Shown here: piece by piece, positions 46,752 to 56,662 of the stretch | Layout of the letters: the number at the start of each line of letters is the position of its first letter | How positions within the stretch are numbered: the stretch's first letter is position 1 | From: Brevibacterium sp. RIT 803 | GTDB lineage: Bacteria; Actinomycetota; Actinomycetes; Actinomycetales; Brevibacteriaceae | NCBI RefSeq assembly: GCF_016892625.1 | Contig: NZ_JAFEMW010000002.1 | Coordinates: 434,001-498,000 of the forward strand | Direction of reading: 5' to 3' | Length of the DNA stretch: 64,000 nucleotides | Notes under the pieces: generated by a model | The model's input: the letters and a program-made list of their open reading frames with translations, nothing else | The model's database searches: none | Told to the model about the DNA's origin: nothing | Position numbers and translations under genes: made by a program

Positions 46752-46783
46752 GCCGATCGGCTCGACCTCGATCATCGATCGGC
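46752..46783. promoter_or_regulatory. inverted repeat GCCGATCG/CGATCGGC between divergent genes
   Basis: Eight-base arms at 46752-46759 and 46776-46783 with a 16-base spacer (about three helical turns centre to centre). It lies between the DUF4352 gene and the kinase gene and may bind the response regulator encoded at 48388. Confidence 0.35.
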
Positions 46784-46844
46784 CAGGCGATGGCAGCCTG
46801 ATGGCTGACGTCCGGTGTCAGCCCGTGCGGTTACGATTCCTGTT

Positions 46845-48278
46845 GTGACAGTTCATCCGTTCCCGCCGCCGCACCATGGCTCTTCCGTCCCACCGAGGCC
46901 GGCCCAGCCACCGATGCCTGCTGCCGCTGCGATGCCACATCCGGGTGTTGCCTCGCACTCGGAAGGCAAACGGCGTCTCCGCCGCGGAGTCCAACTGGCG
47001 ATGAGCGTTCTTGTTGGCGTTTTCGCCTATGTGACGGGTCTAGTCGTTTCGACGCTGGCGCTGCAGGCGAACCCGTGGGCCTTCGGCAGCAACGGTGAAC
47101 TCACGAATACGGGAATCGTCGTGGCTTTGCTGCTGAGTCTCGTTTGGCTCAGCGTCTTCGTCCGGCGCCGTTGGCCTCTCGTGCCGTTCATCGCCGGGGC
47201 TCTCCTCGCCGCGGGCTGGGGCGATGGTCTCCTGCTCCTCATCGGCCTGTTCCATACCGTTATTCTCGGCCCTCGAGTGCGGATGATCGTCACGGCCGTC
47301 ATCGGGTCGGTGCTCGTCATCGCCGGAGTGATCCGACACTGTCTCCTGCCTCCTGCACTCAACCCATTCGGTCTCATGATCGTGGGTGATCCTGCGGTGA
47401 TCACCGATGTCGAAGCTTCTGCCCCACCTGCGGATTCTCTGTTGGCTATGAATCTGATGACGGTCATCGCCGGCGTGGTCGGACTCGGGGTGAGCATCGG
47501 GTTCGGGCTGCTGCTGCGTCGGACTCGCAGAATGAAGGCTGTCGAGACGATCGCCCAGCGTGAAACCGAGCGCAGCGAATCGCTGTCTACGGAACTCGCT
47601 CGCCAGTCCGAGCGCAACCTCCTGGCCCGCGAACTTCACGACACCCTCTCCCACCGGCTGTCCGTCATCTCCCTGCACTCCGGTGCGTTGGAAGTCGGAA
47701 CCCAAGATGACGCCGAGGTGGCGACTGTCGCCTCTGCGCTGCGCCGAGAGGCACGTGCATCGTTGGACGATCTGCGCCACCTCGTCGGCGGTGTGCGTGA
47801 AGGAACCTTCGGTGAACAGAGCCAGTTGGGGCCGACGTCGACTCCGCCGAGCCTGCCCTCCATGGGCTCCATCCCGCAGCTGATCGCCTCGGTTCAGGCG
47901 ACCGGTACGCAGATTCGTCCGTCAATCATCATGCAGGACGTTGAGAGCGCCCCCACGGTGCTTGACCGGGCGGTTTATCGCATCGTGCAGGAGTCCCTGA
48001 CGAACGCATTGAAGCACTCCCCCGGCGCACCTGTGGATCTGAGCCTGAGCGTTTCGGCCAACCAGGGAGCGCGCATCGTCGTAGCGAACGCGCTGCCCAC
48101 GACCAGGAGGGCCCAGGATCCGGAATCGGACTTATCGACGAGTGGTTCAGGAGCCGGGCTCGAGGGAATCCGCGAAAGAACGCACCTGCTCTCGGGCACG
48201 GTCAGCATCGGTCGGCGTGAGGGTCTGTTCGTCGTCGATGTGTCCTTCCCGCCTTTCGAACGCCGGCCCCAGGGCTGA
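46845..48278 (+). CDS. sensor histidine kinase, HisKA_3 type (second system)
   Basis: 477 residues if started at the GTG at 46845; a GTG at 46815 is also open and no ribosome-binding site decides. The N-terminus is Pro/His/Ala-rich (~50 residues), then about five helices (to ~residue 215). The phospho-acceptor is His in LLARELHDTLSHRLSVISLH. The ATPase domain includes YRIVQESLTNALKH and GLEGIRERTHLLSGTV. No periplasmic sensor domain. Pairs with the regulator at 48388, 109 bases downstream. Confidence 0.9.
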   Translation: MTVHPFPPPHHGSSVPPRPAQPPMPAAAAMPHPGVASHSEGKRRLRRGVQLAMSVLVGVFAYVTGLVVSTLALQANPWAFGSNGELTNTGIVVALLLSLVWLSVFVRRRWPLVPFIAGALLAAGWGDGLLLLIGLFHTVILGPRVRMIVTAVIGSVLVIAGVIRHCLLPPALNPFGLMIVGDPAVITDVEASAPPADSLLAMNLMTVIAGVVGLGVSIGFGLLLRRTRRMKAVETIAQRETERSESLSTELARQSERNLLARELHDTLSHRLSVISLHSGALEVGTQDDAEVATVASALRREARASLDDLRHLVGGVREGTFGEQSQLGPTSTPPSLPSMGSIPQLIASVQATGTQIRPSIIMQDVESAPTVLDRAVYRIVQESLTNALKHSPGAPVDLSLSVSANQGARIVVANALPTTRRAQDPESDLSTSGSGAGLEGIRERTHLLSGTVSIGRREGLFVVDVSFPPFERRPQG

Positions 48279-48387
48279 GGCTCGTCACCGGCGTCCCGGC
48301 GCTTTACTGTGGTGCCGCTCCCCTGCCGATGCCGTGCCCGCGCGGCGTCGCCACTGTCGTGTCCTAGGCCTCCTGTAGTCTGTTTTC

Positions 48388-49074
48388 ATGGCTCAGACTT
48401 CTCCCAGTATCCGCGTCCTCCTCGTCGACGATGACTCGATGGTGCTGACTGGCCTCAAGGCTATACTTCAGATCGCTGAGGACATTGAAACGGTCGGAAC
48501 TGCTCTCAATGGCGAAGGTGCACTGGAGCAAGCTTCACTTCATTTCCCTGACATCGTGCTCATGGATGTGCGGATGCCGGGCATCGGTGGCATCGAAGCA
48601 ACAGTGCGGTTGACCAACAGTGTGCGACCACCGAAGGTCATTGCTCTCACCAGCTTCGATTCCGATGATTATCTCTTCGGGGCTCTCGAAGCTGGCGCGA
48701 GTGGCTTCCTCCTCAAGGACATCGGACCTGCGGAGCTTGCCGAGGCCGTCAGGAAGGTCCATGCCGGTGAGTCGATTCTGGCACCGCAGGCGACGCTGCG
48801 GCTCATCAGAACCATCACGGCCAAACAGGATCATCAGACCAAACGCGATGCCGCCGCGCTCATCTCCACCCTGACAGCGAAGGAACGTGAGATCGCTGTC
48901 CTCGTCGCACGAGGGCTGTCGAATCGTGAGATCGCCGAGGCGACTTACACCAGCGAGGCCACCGTGAAGACTCATCTCAACCGAGTGAACGTCAAACTCG
49001 ATGCCAGCAACCGAGTCCGTATCGCTGTCCTTGTCGAACGGTCCGGTTTGACTGCGGGTTCCGGCATCATCTGA
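48388..49074 (+). CDS. NarL/LuxR-type response regulator (second system)
   Basis: 228 residues. Receiver: RVLLVDDDSMVLTGL, phospho-Asp in DIVLMDVRMPGIGG (~56), IALTSFDSDDYL and the Lys in FLLKDIGP. The HTH reads LTAKEREIAVLVARGLSNREIAEATYT. Target genes are not shown; the DUF4352 gene and its own operon are nearest. Confidence 0.93.
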   Translation: MAQTSPSIRVLLVDDDSMVLTGLKAILQIAEDIETVGTALNGEGALEQASLHFPDIVLMDVRMPGIGGIEATVRLTNSVRPPKVIALTSFDSDDYLFGALEAGASGFLLKDIGPAELAEAVRKVHAGESILAPQATLRLIRTITAKQDHQTKRDAAALISTLTAKEREIAVLVARGLSNREIAEATYTSEATVKTHLNRVNVKLDASNRVRIAVLVERSGLTAGSGII

Positions 49075-49121
49075 ACAGGCTCGTCGTTGTCACGTCTGAC
49101 AACCAACACGGATATTCCCTC

Positions 49122-49185
49122 GGGAATTGAACCCGATCGGAATTGAACCTGGTGGGAATCGAGCCAGACGGGAATCGAACCAGGT
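49122..49185. repeat. four contiguous 16-bp units downstream of a response-regulator gene
   Basis: Units at 49122, 49138, 49154 and 49170 share the form GGGAAT-Y-GARCC. The array starts 48 bases after the regulator stop. An inverted pair AACCTGGT (49146-49153) and ACCAGGTT (49179-49186) lies over it and might help terminate transcription. Confidence 0.8.
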
Positions 49186-49279
49186 TGACTGCCCAGGTCT
49201 TGCCTGATCCGGTGTGAACTTCTTCAGTCCAAACGAATCCGGTCCGGACGAATCCAGTCTGCTCGGAATCGCGGTCCGC

Positions 49280-51631
49280 TCAGAAGGGCGGCGGATCTTT
49301 CGCGAGATTGTGTTTCCATTGCACGCGTGCCTCTTGCCAAGCCTTCTTGGTACGCACGTACTCGACCTCGGAAGTACGGTGATCGGCCGTCTTCTTCGCT
49401 CTGCGGTAGGGCTGGTCCCTGCGTCGACCTCGCGGCAGACGTTTCATTGTCACAGAGTTCGTCCCCGGCGGCAGGCAGCGCTGGAATACCGCGTTCTGCC
49501 AGTCCGACATCCGATCGATCATCAATTGTCGGCGCGTGGCTTTCGCCAGGGCATAGCTCTCCTGCAGGCATCGCTGATGGTCAGCAATTGCTTGTTCACG
49601 TTGCCTCGCTTCGTCGCGCTCTCGAATCGCCGTCTCTCCGGGCATGAGCTCAAGGACGTACGGCGGTGGAGGAACCTTATCTTTCGGTAATCGCCACTTT
49701 CTGGGACTGATACCAGTCAGTGCGTAGAACTCGATGGCTTGAGCTGCGTCGACGGGCTGGTCGGGAGCAGCGACTGTGGTTGTCACGCCATGGGAGAATT
49801 CGTATTCGACCAGACCAGATTCCGGCATCCGCACTGAGTAGTTTCGGGCAGTCTTCACCGCGTGGTGCTTTTTACACAGACAATGCAGGTTGCTGAAGCG
49901 TGTGAGTCCGCCCTGGTCAGGGTGGTCATGGTCGAATGGAATGACGTGGTCGATCTCCGACTTCTCTGCCCTTCGACTGCACCCCGGCACTGTGCAGATC
50001 GCCCACTTTGCGATGAGCGTTCTCCGCACATCGCTCGGAATTCTGTAGGTGGTGGCCTTCGCGTCGATGGGTGTGCCTGTCGCCGGGTCCGTCAGTATTC
50101 TCGTCAGCGTCTTCGAACGAGCACCGATGCGCCGCGCTGTCTCTGCTAGCACCGGCGAGCCGTCAGCGAGAGTTCCCGGAAGCTCTGATTCGCCGGTCAA
50201 CGTCAAGTACGGGACCGTGACTACGACGGCGGCTTGGTTTGCTATCCACCACTGGTCAGTGGGCATGCCAACCGAGACGTCATATTCCGTGATCTCTTCT
50301 TGCGGCGGCGAAGCGTGACAGAAGACCGTACCTGTCGGAGACGACCCTGCGGCATCTTTCGCACAATCAGTCAGCCCGCTGACTCCCTGGTCATCGAAAT
50401 CAAACAGGGGGTTTCCCCTGTCATCAAGAAGCGAGGATTCCGCGGTGCCTTGGATTCCCGTCACCGGGTCGATTCGTTTGACCCTGATGCTCAGCTTCGG
50501 CTGCGGCCGGGTCGCAATATCAAACATGAGATTGCTGATGGTGCGCTCGTCGATCACCTCAACTCCAGGCGCCAGGTTGAACGTGTTGGCCTGTCCCGCA
50601 TGAATCGCTCGCGCCATGGCTTGGATACGCTGATAGCTGGCATGCACCTCAGCCGCCGGCCCTGTCAGAGTCATGCATGCCGTTCCATCCTTGAATGTGT
50701 CGACATCGACTCTACGTCGACGGGCGGCTGATTCTGCCCGGTCTTCTGCAGGTTCGAGGAGTTGGATCTTCTTCCGCAGTGCGGTTCGGAAGTACTCGCT
50801 CGTCACGTCTGCTCTCCTGACAGAGAGATGTTCGTCCAATCGGGGCAGGAATCGCATGGCAACCGTTTGGCATAGGTCGGCAGCGGCATCAACATGAGCC
50901 TGCGTGAACTCGCCGTCTCGGACTCGGTCGGCGAATCGTGGGAGACCGTGTATCACGGTCATCGCCGCAGTCAGGCGGCGGTAGGTGCGCGGAGTCGAGG
51001 TTCCGAAGATCGCCGAAATCTCAACGAGGTCCTCGGTGAACACATTGTCATGGATCCACCGCGAGAAGTCGGTGTCGGGCTCGAAGCCAGGGAAGTCCGG
51101 AGGTTCAGGAGCTTCCGGCTCGGGTTCCACCTTGGGCGTTCGAACGTTCTGCGCAAATTCGGCATCGTAGGCCATCATTGTCGTCGGGGTGTCGACAACG
51201 AGCACGAGTTCGGTGCAGGGCTCGTCGAGCTCGAATTCTTCCGGTGGCCCCGAATTCCAAGCCAAATCGCTGACGGTCATCCGTAGGTTGGCTTCTCTGA
51301 CTCGTTCCTCTTCCGAAGCTTCTGGCCATCGATCGACTGAGCCGGAAATCGTGGCGAACGTGTACGGGTCGTCCCCTTCGGGAACGTCGGCTCCGTGGTG
51401 TTGGATGACCTGCTCAAGGATGACTCCCGCACTGAGCTCGAATACCTTCATCTGCGCCCGGTCGTATTCAGCAGATGCACTGCCAAGATTGGTGACGCTC
51501 GATTCGCAGCGAACGCTGTAGCGTGGCGACACACTTTCATCCGCACTCGCGCCGGCGCCTTTGCCAGCAGAGTCAGGCTTCGTGCTTCGTTCGCTACATT
51601 GCCGGTCATGTGTTTCGGATGTGCTTTTCAT
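49280..51631 (-). CDS. DUF222-HNH endonuclease family protein, long form
   Basis: 783 residues, longer than most of the family. DUF222 covers about 80-450. The HNH part reads AICTVPGCSRRAEKSEIDHVIPFDH, then LHCLCKKHHAVK, with Cys pairs and the D-H...N...H nuclease pattern. The C-terminal ~170 residues are an extra Arg/Lys/Gln-rich, partly helical region likely to bind nucleic acid. ATG preceded by AGGTGA. These genes are numerous in actinobacteria and their role is unsettled; a relation to mobile elements is often suspected. No repeats or transposase flank it here. Confidence 0.88.
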   Translation of the reverse strand: MKSTSETHDRQCSERSTKPDSAGKGAGASADESVSPRYSVRCESSVTNLGSASAEYDRAQMKVFELSAGVILEQVIQHHGADVPEGDDPYTFATISGSVDRWPEASEEERVREANLRMTVSDLAWNSGPPEEFELDEPCTELVLVVDTPTTMMAYDAEFAQNVRTPKVEPEPEAPEPPDFPGFEPDTDFSRWIHDNVFTEDLVEISAIFGTSTPRTYRRLTAAMTVIHGLPRFADRVRDGEFTQAHVDAAADLCQTVAMRFLPRLDEHLSVRRADVTSEYFRTALRKKIQLLEPAEDRAESAARRRRVDVDTFKDGTACMTLTGPAAEVHASYQRIQAMARAIHAGQANTFNLAPGVEVIDERTISNLMFDIATRPQPKLSIRVKRIDPVTGIQGTAESSLLDDRGNPLFDFDDQGVSGLTDCAKDAAGSSPTGTVFCHASPPQEEITEYDVSVGMPTDQWWIANQAAVVVTVPYLTLTGESELPGTLADGSPVLAETARRIGARSKTLTRILTDPATGTPIDAKATTYRIPSDVRRTLIAKWAICTVPGCSRRAEKSEIDHVIPFDHDHPDQGGLTRFSNLHCLCKKHHAVKTARNYSVRMPESGLVEYEFSHGVTTTVAAPDQPVDAAQAIEFYALTGISPRKWRLPKDKVPPPPYVLELMPGETAIRERDEARQREQAIADHQRCLQESYALAKATRRQLMIDRMSDWQNAVFQRCLPPGTNSVTMKRLPRGRRRDQPYRRAKKTADHRTSEVEYVRTKKAWQEARVQWKHNLAKDPPPF

Positions 51632-51861
51632 CGTGTATCACCTGCCTCGTACATCTATGTCGGGAAGAGTGAGTGGAGCACTGACGAAGTTAACTGATAT
51701 TCATATTCTATACTATTCGAATGCTAATTGTACAGATATCATTCATGACCACTTATGAATCTTGCACAATGCTTTGGAGTCGTCCGGATTGCCTTGTTGG
51801 TTGATGCTCTCAGACGGCACTGACACGAGACCTGTCGTGCGGCACTGTCGGCCCGACCCCC
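51632..51861. other. 230-base intergenic region with AT-rich segment
   Basis: Bases ~51690-51770 are clearly AT-rich compared with the window and contain TATTCATATTCTATACTATT-like sequence, likely the promoter of the HNH gene. No coding region or RNA gene seen. Confidence 0.5.
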
Positions 51862-53232
51862 TCACTCACTGGACTTGGACAGATGACTGCTGGCAACCTC
51901 GGCGAACTGCTGTCGCGAACGCCACGAGAGCCCCAGATACAGAAGGAATGAGGCGACGAACGACGGGATCGTCGCGCCCATCGGACTCGGAAACACATAG
52001 GTGAGCAGGTAGGACACAACGGCCCCGACTATCCACACGGCGACTGCAGCCCAATTGACGCCGCGAGTGTAGGAGTAGATACCTCCGGCTTCACTCAATA
52101 TGTCCCTCGTATAGGTCCGGCGCTTGATGATGTAGTAGTCGACGATGAGGATCGCGAACACGGGAACGAAGAAGGCCCCGATCATTGTGAGGAAGTCGGT
52201 GTACTGGTCGAGCAGGGCCAACCAGGTCGATCCGAGAATCGAGACGATTCCGAGCACCAATGCCACCGGCAGGAACTTCAGCTTCGTCCGCTTCTGCGCG
52301 CCGACGACCGAGTTGACCATCCCATAGACAACCATCGTGTTCGTCGCCATCACGGACAGGAAGATGACGATCGCCAACGCCCACCCGAATTCCGCGGCCA
52401 GCGCGGTCGGATCGAAGGGAGCCGCGTCTGCGCCGTCGAGGAGGATGTAGCTGAAGGCGGTGAGACCGAGGACCATGGCAAGCACCGTGGAGACAATATA
52501 GCCGAGGCCTGAGCCGATGATCCCCGACTTCTGACTCTTGGCCAGGCGGTTGAGGTCACCAGAGAGCACAGTCCACGAGATCGCAGTCGAGATGACGATG
52601 TCGAGAGCGAGAACCGGGGTGAATTCCAGACTGGGATCAGCCTGAAGCGCAGCGTATTCGCTCGGCGAGTGCCCGTTGAAAGCGATGACGAAGACATAGG
52701 CCATGACCAACAGAATGAGGAGCGCGAACCAAGGTTCGGCCCTCTCAATGCCCTCATGCCCGAGGATGGCAAGCCCGACGACCAGGGCCTGGCACAGCAC
52801 GGAGAAGAAAATCGGGTTGGAGAATCCAGTCGTCTGCGCGACGACGAAGTTGACGCTGATGCCCGCGAGCATGGCTTGCACCCAGCTCCAGCCCATGAGG
52901 ATGACGACGTTGGCTGCTACAGGCAGATAGCTGCCTGTGGGTCCGAATGCTCCCCTGGTGATCGCCATCGTGGCGAGGCCGGTGCGGGTGCCGATATTCC
53001 CGATCAGAGTGAGCACGATTGTGCCGATGATTGTGCCTGCGATGATGACGATGACAGCGGTGACGTAGTCGATGCCCGGGACGAAGAGTGTGCCGGTGAG
53101 CATGGTTGTCACGACGAGGTTGGCGGCCAACCAGATCATGAACATCCGTCTGGTGCCCAAGTGCCCGCGGATGACTCCGGAGTCGTCGCTTCCAGATTCC
53201 AAGCGCGATTCGAGGCTGCGGTACCAGTTCAC
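51862..53232 (-). CDS. NCS1-family permease (cytosine/purine/hydantoin type)
   Basis: 456 residues, 12 helices. Landmarks: IRGHLGTRRMFMIWLAANL at the N-terminus, TRGAFGPTGSYLPVAANVVILMGW (the substrate region of the CodB branch) and SGDLNRLAKSQKSGI. It starts with GTG overlapping the stop of the SnoaL gene (GTGA), with GAGGTGA upstream, so the two are co-translated. It is only distantly similar to the NCS1 carrier at 9024. Substrate unknown. Confidence 0.88.
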   Translation of the reverse strand: MNWYRSLESRLESGSDDSGVIRGHLGTRRMFMIWLAANLVVTTMLTGTLFVPGIDYVTAVIVIIAGTIIGTIVLTLIGNIGTRTGLATMAITRGAFGPTGSYLPVAANVVILMGWSWVQAMLAGISVNFVVAQTTGFSNPIFFSVLCQALVVGLAILGHEGIERAEPWFALLILLVMAYVFVIAFNGHSPSEYAALQADPSLEFTPVLALDIVISTAISWTVLSGDLNRLAKSQKSGIIGSGLGYIVSTVLAMVLGLTAFSYILLDGADAAPFDPTALAAEFGWALAIVIFLSVMATNTMVVYGMVNSVVGAQKRTKLKFLPVALVLGIVSILGSTWLALLDQYTDFLTMIGAFFVPVFAILIVDYYIIKRRTYTRDILSEAGGIYSYTRGVNWAAVAVWIVGAVVSYLLTYVFPSPMGATIPSFVASFLLYLGLSWRSRQQFAEVASSHLSKSSE

Positions 53233-53696
53233 TGGGCGATCACCTCGGCGACCTTAGGCGCTGCTTCAGCGGAGGCATCCGCGGGCGAAGCGTCGGGGAC
53301 AGTCGACAGGTGCTCGTGGATCGCCAGGAGTCTTCCGTCGCCGAGGTGGCGGAAGATGATGCTCTCACGTTCCCGATACGAATCCGTGCCCTCCCTCGTC
53401 CTCACCGTCGTATCGACGGTGTGAGAGAAGACCGCTCCGCCCGGGAAGGTCTGCACGAGCCTGGCTGAGGAGACGCAGCCGGCGACCGACCATCCCTCGG
53501 CTATCCATGAGTCCCAGGTCTCCTCGTACTCCGCACGTGAATCTAAGCGGCTGTTCTCGGGGTGGAAGATGAATGTGGCGTCGGGGGCAAAAGCTGCGAA
53601 GTAGGCCTTCGCATCGGTCCTCGCAAATGCGGCGACGATGGCGTCGGCGGCGCGAAGCACCTCGGCGTGGCTGGGTTCATTCACATCGTTGGGCAT
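53229..53696 (-). CDS. SnoaL-like/NTF2-fold protein
   Basis: 155 residues from the ATG at 53696 (MPNDVNEPSHAEV); longer in-frame starts lack support. The NTF2-like cone fold shows in AADAIVAAFARTDAKAYFAAFAPDATFIFHPENSRLDSRAEYEETWDSW-type order (helix, Phe-Ala-Pro-Asp-Ala strand) and a C-terminal strand pair with RESIIFRHLGDGRLLAIHEHLS. Many such proteins are small isomerases or hydrolases; none can be assigned. First gene of the NCS1 operon. Confidence 0.8.
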   Translation of the reverse strand: MPNDVNEPSHAEVLRAADAIVAAFARTDAKAYFAAFAPDATFIFHPENSRLDSRAEYEETWDSWIAEGWSVAGCVSSARLVQTFPGGAVFSHTVDTTVRTREGTDSYRERESIIFRHLGDGRLLAIHEHLSTVPDASPADASAEAAPKVAEVIAQ

Positions 53697-53811
53697 GACG
53701 TTCGTCAACTTTCTGTGTCGCAGGTCCTCCCAGCCGGTTGCATGCATTTGCAGGCAGTCGCAGGCAGAGCTGATGGGCCGAGTGAAACTCTAGTGATTCG
53801 GTGACCCAGCA

Positions 53812-53825
53812 CACTGTACGCAGTG
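53812..53825. promoter_or_regulatory. palindrome CACTGTACGCAGTG in a divergent promoter region
   Basis: Five-base arms around TACG, between the SnoaL/NCS1 operon (minus) and the MatC-like gene (plus). A short tandem of GCAGGCAG lies at ~53750-53767. The operator could serve either direction. The rest of 53697-54041 shows nothing else. Confidence 0.35.
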
Positions 53826-54041
53826 GAGTGATTTTCGGGTTGATTGTCCACCGAGGACTGCACCGCCACCCATAGCGGCGCACTCCCCGACCACGTCACT
53901 GCCTGCATTGCGAGATAGCGCTGTCAGCAACTGAGATTTCGCTTAGGTTGAAGAGCGTGTGACGTGCGGCTGCACCCGCAGCTCCCGCCGCAACCGTGCG
54001 TCGAAGATCGTCATAGTGAAGATGAAGGAGACACTGCTTCC

Positions 54042-55298
54042 ATGAGTGCGGAACTGATCTGCGTGATCGTCCTCGGCCTGATGTTCGTCATCGGCACATG
54101 GCGTGACATCAACATGGGCCTGCTGGGCTTCGTCGCAGCGGCAGGAGTCGGCGGACTCGTCCTCCACCAGGCCCCAGAGGAGTTCCTCGCCGGCTTCCCC
54201 GTCGACCTGTTCCTCACCCTTGTGGGACTGACCTATCTGTTCGGCTTCGCCCAGAACAACGGAGTCATCGTAGTCATCGTCAACTGGTGCGTCAAGCTCG
54301 TCGGCGGTCGGACAGCGCTCATGCCGTGGATCTTCTTCGCCCTCACCGCGATCCTCATCTCCTTGGGCGCTCTCTTCGCCGTGGCCATCATCGCGCCGCT
54401 GGCGTTGTCGTTCGCGCGCAAACATCGGATCAACCAGTTCATGGTCGGCCTCCTCGTCGTCCACGGTGCACTGGCCGGGGCCTTCTCCCCCATCAGCGTC
54501 TACGGCATCTTCATCAACGACTACCTAGCCAAGAACGGCCTGGCTCCGACACCGTTGTCGTTGTTCTTGGCACCGCTGATCTTCAACTCAGTCTTCGCTC
54601 TCGTCGTCTACTTCGTCCTTCACCGGCGGCCCGGATTACGCGCCGAGGCGGACGATGCCCTGTCCGCCGAAACCGAGCGTCCCGACACCATCAGATTGAC
54701 TCGGAGCCAGGTGCCGACCCTGATCGGACTCATCGCGATGGCTCTGTCCGTGCTGATCTTCAGCTGGGACGTCGGGATCGTGACGATCACAATCGCCGTC
54801 GTTCTCACCTTCATCAACCCGGCAGCAGGTAAGGCCGCGATGACCAAGGTGTCATGGTCAGTCGTCATTCTCATCACCGGAGTCCTCACCTACATCGCCG
54901 TGCTCCAAGCCGCGGGCACCGTCGAATGGGTCTCGGCGGGGATCTCGGCCATCGGCATCCCGCTGCTGGCTGCCCTGCTGCTCTTCTACATGTCGGGCCT
55001 CATCTCTGCACTGGCGTCATCGTTGGCGATCATCGGCGTTGTCATCGCCCTGGCCGTGCCGTTCCTCCAATCAGGTGATGTGCATGTGGGCGGCTTCGTC
55101 GCTGCGCTGGCGATCGCGGCAACAATCGTCGACATCAGTCCGTTCTCGACCAATGGTGCGATGCTGTTGGCCAATGTGCACACTACGATCCGCGATCGCT
55201 ACTACAAGCAGATGATCGGCTATGCCGGCCTCATGTGCCTCATCGGTCCCGGACTGGCCTGGGTAGTCGCAGCGGTGCCGACGATTCTCACGAGGTGA
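54042..55298 (+). CDS. MatC-like dicarboxylate/anion carrier
   Basis: 418 residues from the ATG at 54042 (GGAG 14 bases upstream). About 11 helices. The N-terminal part matches MatC_N: IGTWRDINMGLLGFVAAAGVGG and GFPVDLFLTLVGLTYLFGFAQNNG, then GAFSPISVYGIFIND and TIVDISPFSTNGAM, the paired hairpin motifs of the ion-transporter superfamily. MatC takes up malonate in rhizobia; here the neighbouring peptidase and CoA-transferase suggest a short organic acid. Confidence 0.85.
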   Translation: MSAELICVIVLGLMFVIGTWRDINMGLLGFVAAAGVGGLVLHQAPEEFLAGFPVDLFLTLVGLTYLFGFAQNNGVIVVIVNWCVKLVGGRTALMPWIFFALTAILISLGALFAVAIIAPLALSFARKHRINQFMVGLLVVHGALAGAFSPISVYGIFINDYLAKNGLAPTPLSLFLAPLIFNSVFALVVYFVLHRRPGLRAEADDALSAETERPDTIRLTRSQVPTLIGLIAMALSVLIFSWDVGIVTITIAVVLTFINPAAGKAAMTKVSWSVVILITGVLTYIAVLQAAGTVEWVSAGISAIGIPLLAALLLFYMSGLISALASSLAIIGVVIALAVPFLQSGDVHVGGFVAALAIAATIVDISPFSTNGAMLLANVHTTIRDRYYKQMIGYAGLMCLIGPGLAWVVAAVPTILTR

Positions 55299-55393
55299 GT
55301 GCTGACCAGGTGAAGGCCCTGGCTCGGCGTCCGTTCGTCTCGCCCTGGTCCCTCAACTCACCAGGGTCGAATCCCCCAGTGCAACAATGCAGT

Positions 55394-56521
55394 ATGAACG
55401 ATCCGCTTTGGCACGAACTCCTCGAGCGAGTGCGACAGGACACCCCGCAGCTTCTCAACGACTTCATCGCCGAACTTGCTCAGCTTGAGGGCTACACCCA
55501 CGGTCGCGTTCCCGTCTCCGATCTCACCGGAACCGCTGAGCAGGTCTTCGACCTCTTCCTCCGGCGGCTGTCCACCGCTGAACATATGACCGACGAATCG
55601 TCCCTTCCAGAAGCTCTGGGACGCCGGCGTGCCAGGCAGGGCCTGCGAGTCGATCAGTTCACTGAGGCTGTGCGCATCAACTTTCGTGTGCTATGGCGAG
55701 CACTTCATCGGGCCGCGCAGCCAGATCTCACCGGCGTGCTCATGGAGTACGGAGAACGCGTCCTCGACGTTGTTGAACGTTATGCGACAGAAGTGCAGCG
55801 GTCCTTTCTCAACGAGACGGGGGAAATGGCGCGTTCTCGCAGAACCGCACGCGAACGCGCCCTGACAAAGCTGTTCTCCGGTCACGCGGACGATGACGAC
55901 GTCTGTGCCATCGCCACGGTTCTCGGCATGAGAGACGACGGTGAATTCGAACTCATTGCAATTCCCACCAATGTCATCACCGAGGATCTGGAGCAGAGCT
56001 TCGCGACTCTCGAGTCACATTCGTACGAAGACGAACAGATGACCTATGTGTTCCGTCATCGGCGCACGCTGATCAGCCTGGTCGACGAACTGCCCGAGCT
56101 CGCAGGCGGGTACATCTCGAAGATCGACGGATTGGGGCAGGTGTCACGGGCAGCGGCACTGGCCAAACACCTCGGCGAGCTTCATCCTGGTCGCTCTGCA
56201 GTCAATTTGAAGGAAGGATTCGCCGCCATCGCTCGCACGGCGATGGAGACTCTCATCAGCGGCTTCGAGCATGAACTGCTCGGTGACTTTGCCAGTTCGG
56301 TGGGCGAAAGGCCCAATGAGAGGTTGAAGCGTCTGGCCACAACCATCGCTGTCTACCTGGAAAACGGTTCGGTTCAGGAGGCGGCGGACTCGCTCTATGT
56401 CCACAGGAACACCGTGTTCAAACGTCTTCAGTCCTTCCACGACATCACCGGTTTGGACGTGACCATCCCGCGTGATGCCGCGATCGCACTGATCCTGACG
56501 CAGGACACTCAGCGGTACTGA
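55394..56521 (+). CDS. PucR/CdaR-type helix-turn-helix regulator
   Basis: 375 residues from the ATG at 55394; in-frame sequence upstream overlaps the carrier gene and is rejected. The C-terminal HTH_30 domain is typical: TIAVYLENGSVQEAADSLYVHRNTVFKRLQ. The central region (~residues 160-290) has a GGDEF-like/regulatory fold. It lies 95 bases downstream of the MatC-like gene and 141 bases before the M20 gene, so it likely controls one or both. Confidence 0.87.
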   Translation: MNDPLWHELLERVRQDTPQLLNDFIAELAQLEGYTHGRVPVSDLTGTAEQVFDLFLRRLSTAEHMTDESSLPEALGRRRARQGLRVDQFTEAVRINFRVLWRALHRAAQPDLTGVLMEYGERVLDVVERYATEVQRSFLNETGEMARSRRTARERALTKLFSGHADDDDVCAIATVLGMRDDGEFELIAIPTNVITEDLEQSFATLESHSYEDEQMTYVFRHRRTLISLVDELPELAGGYISKIDGLGQVSRAAALAKHLGELHPGRSAVNLKEGFAAIARTAMETLISGFEHELLGDFASSVGERPNERLKRLATTIAVYLENGSVQEAADSLYVHRNTVFKRLQSFHDITGLDVTIPRDAAIALILTQDTQRY

Positions 56522-56662
56522 CCGACGCTGTCCGGCCCAGAGGTTCAAATGCACACCACGGTGCTCAAAGCCGAGACATTCATCCAATGACCACCTATCC
56601 GCGCTCCCCTAGTCTCGAATCAGCACCCCACACCTCAACGAGCTGCACTCGAAGGAGAGCCC

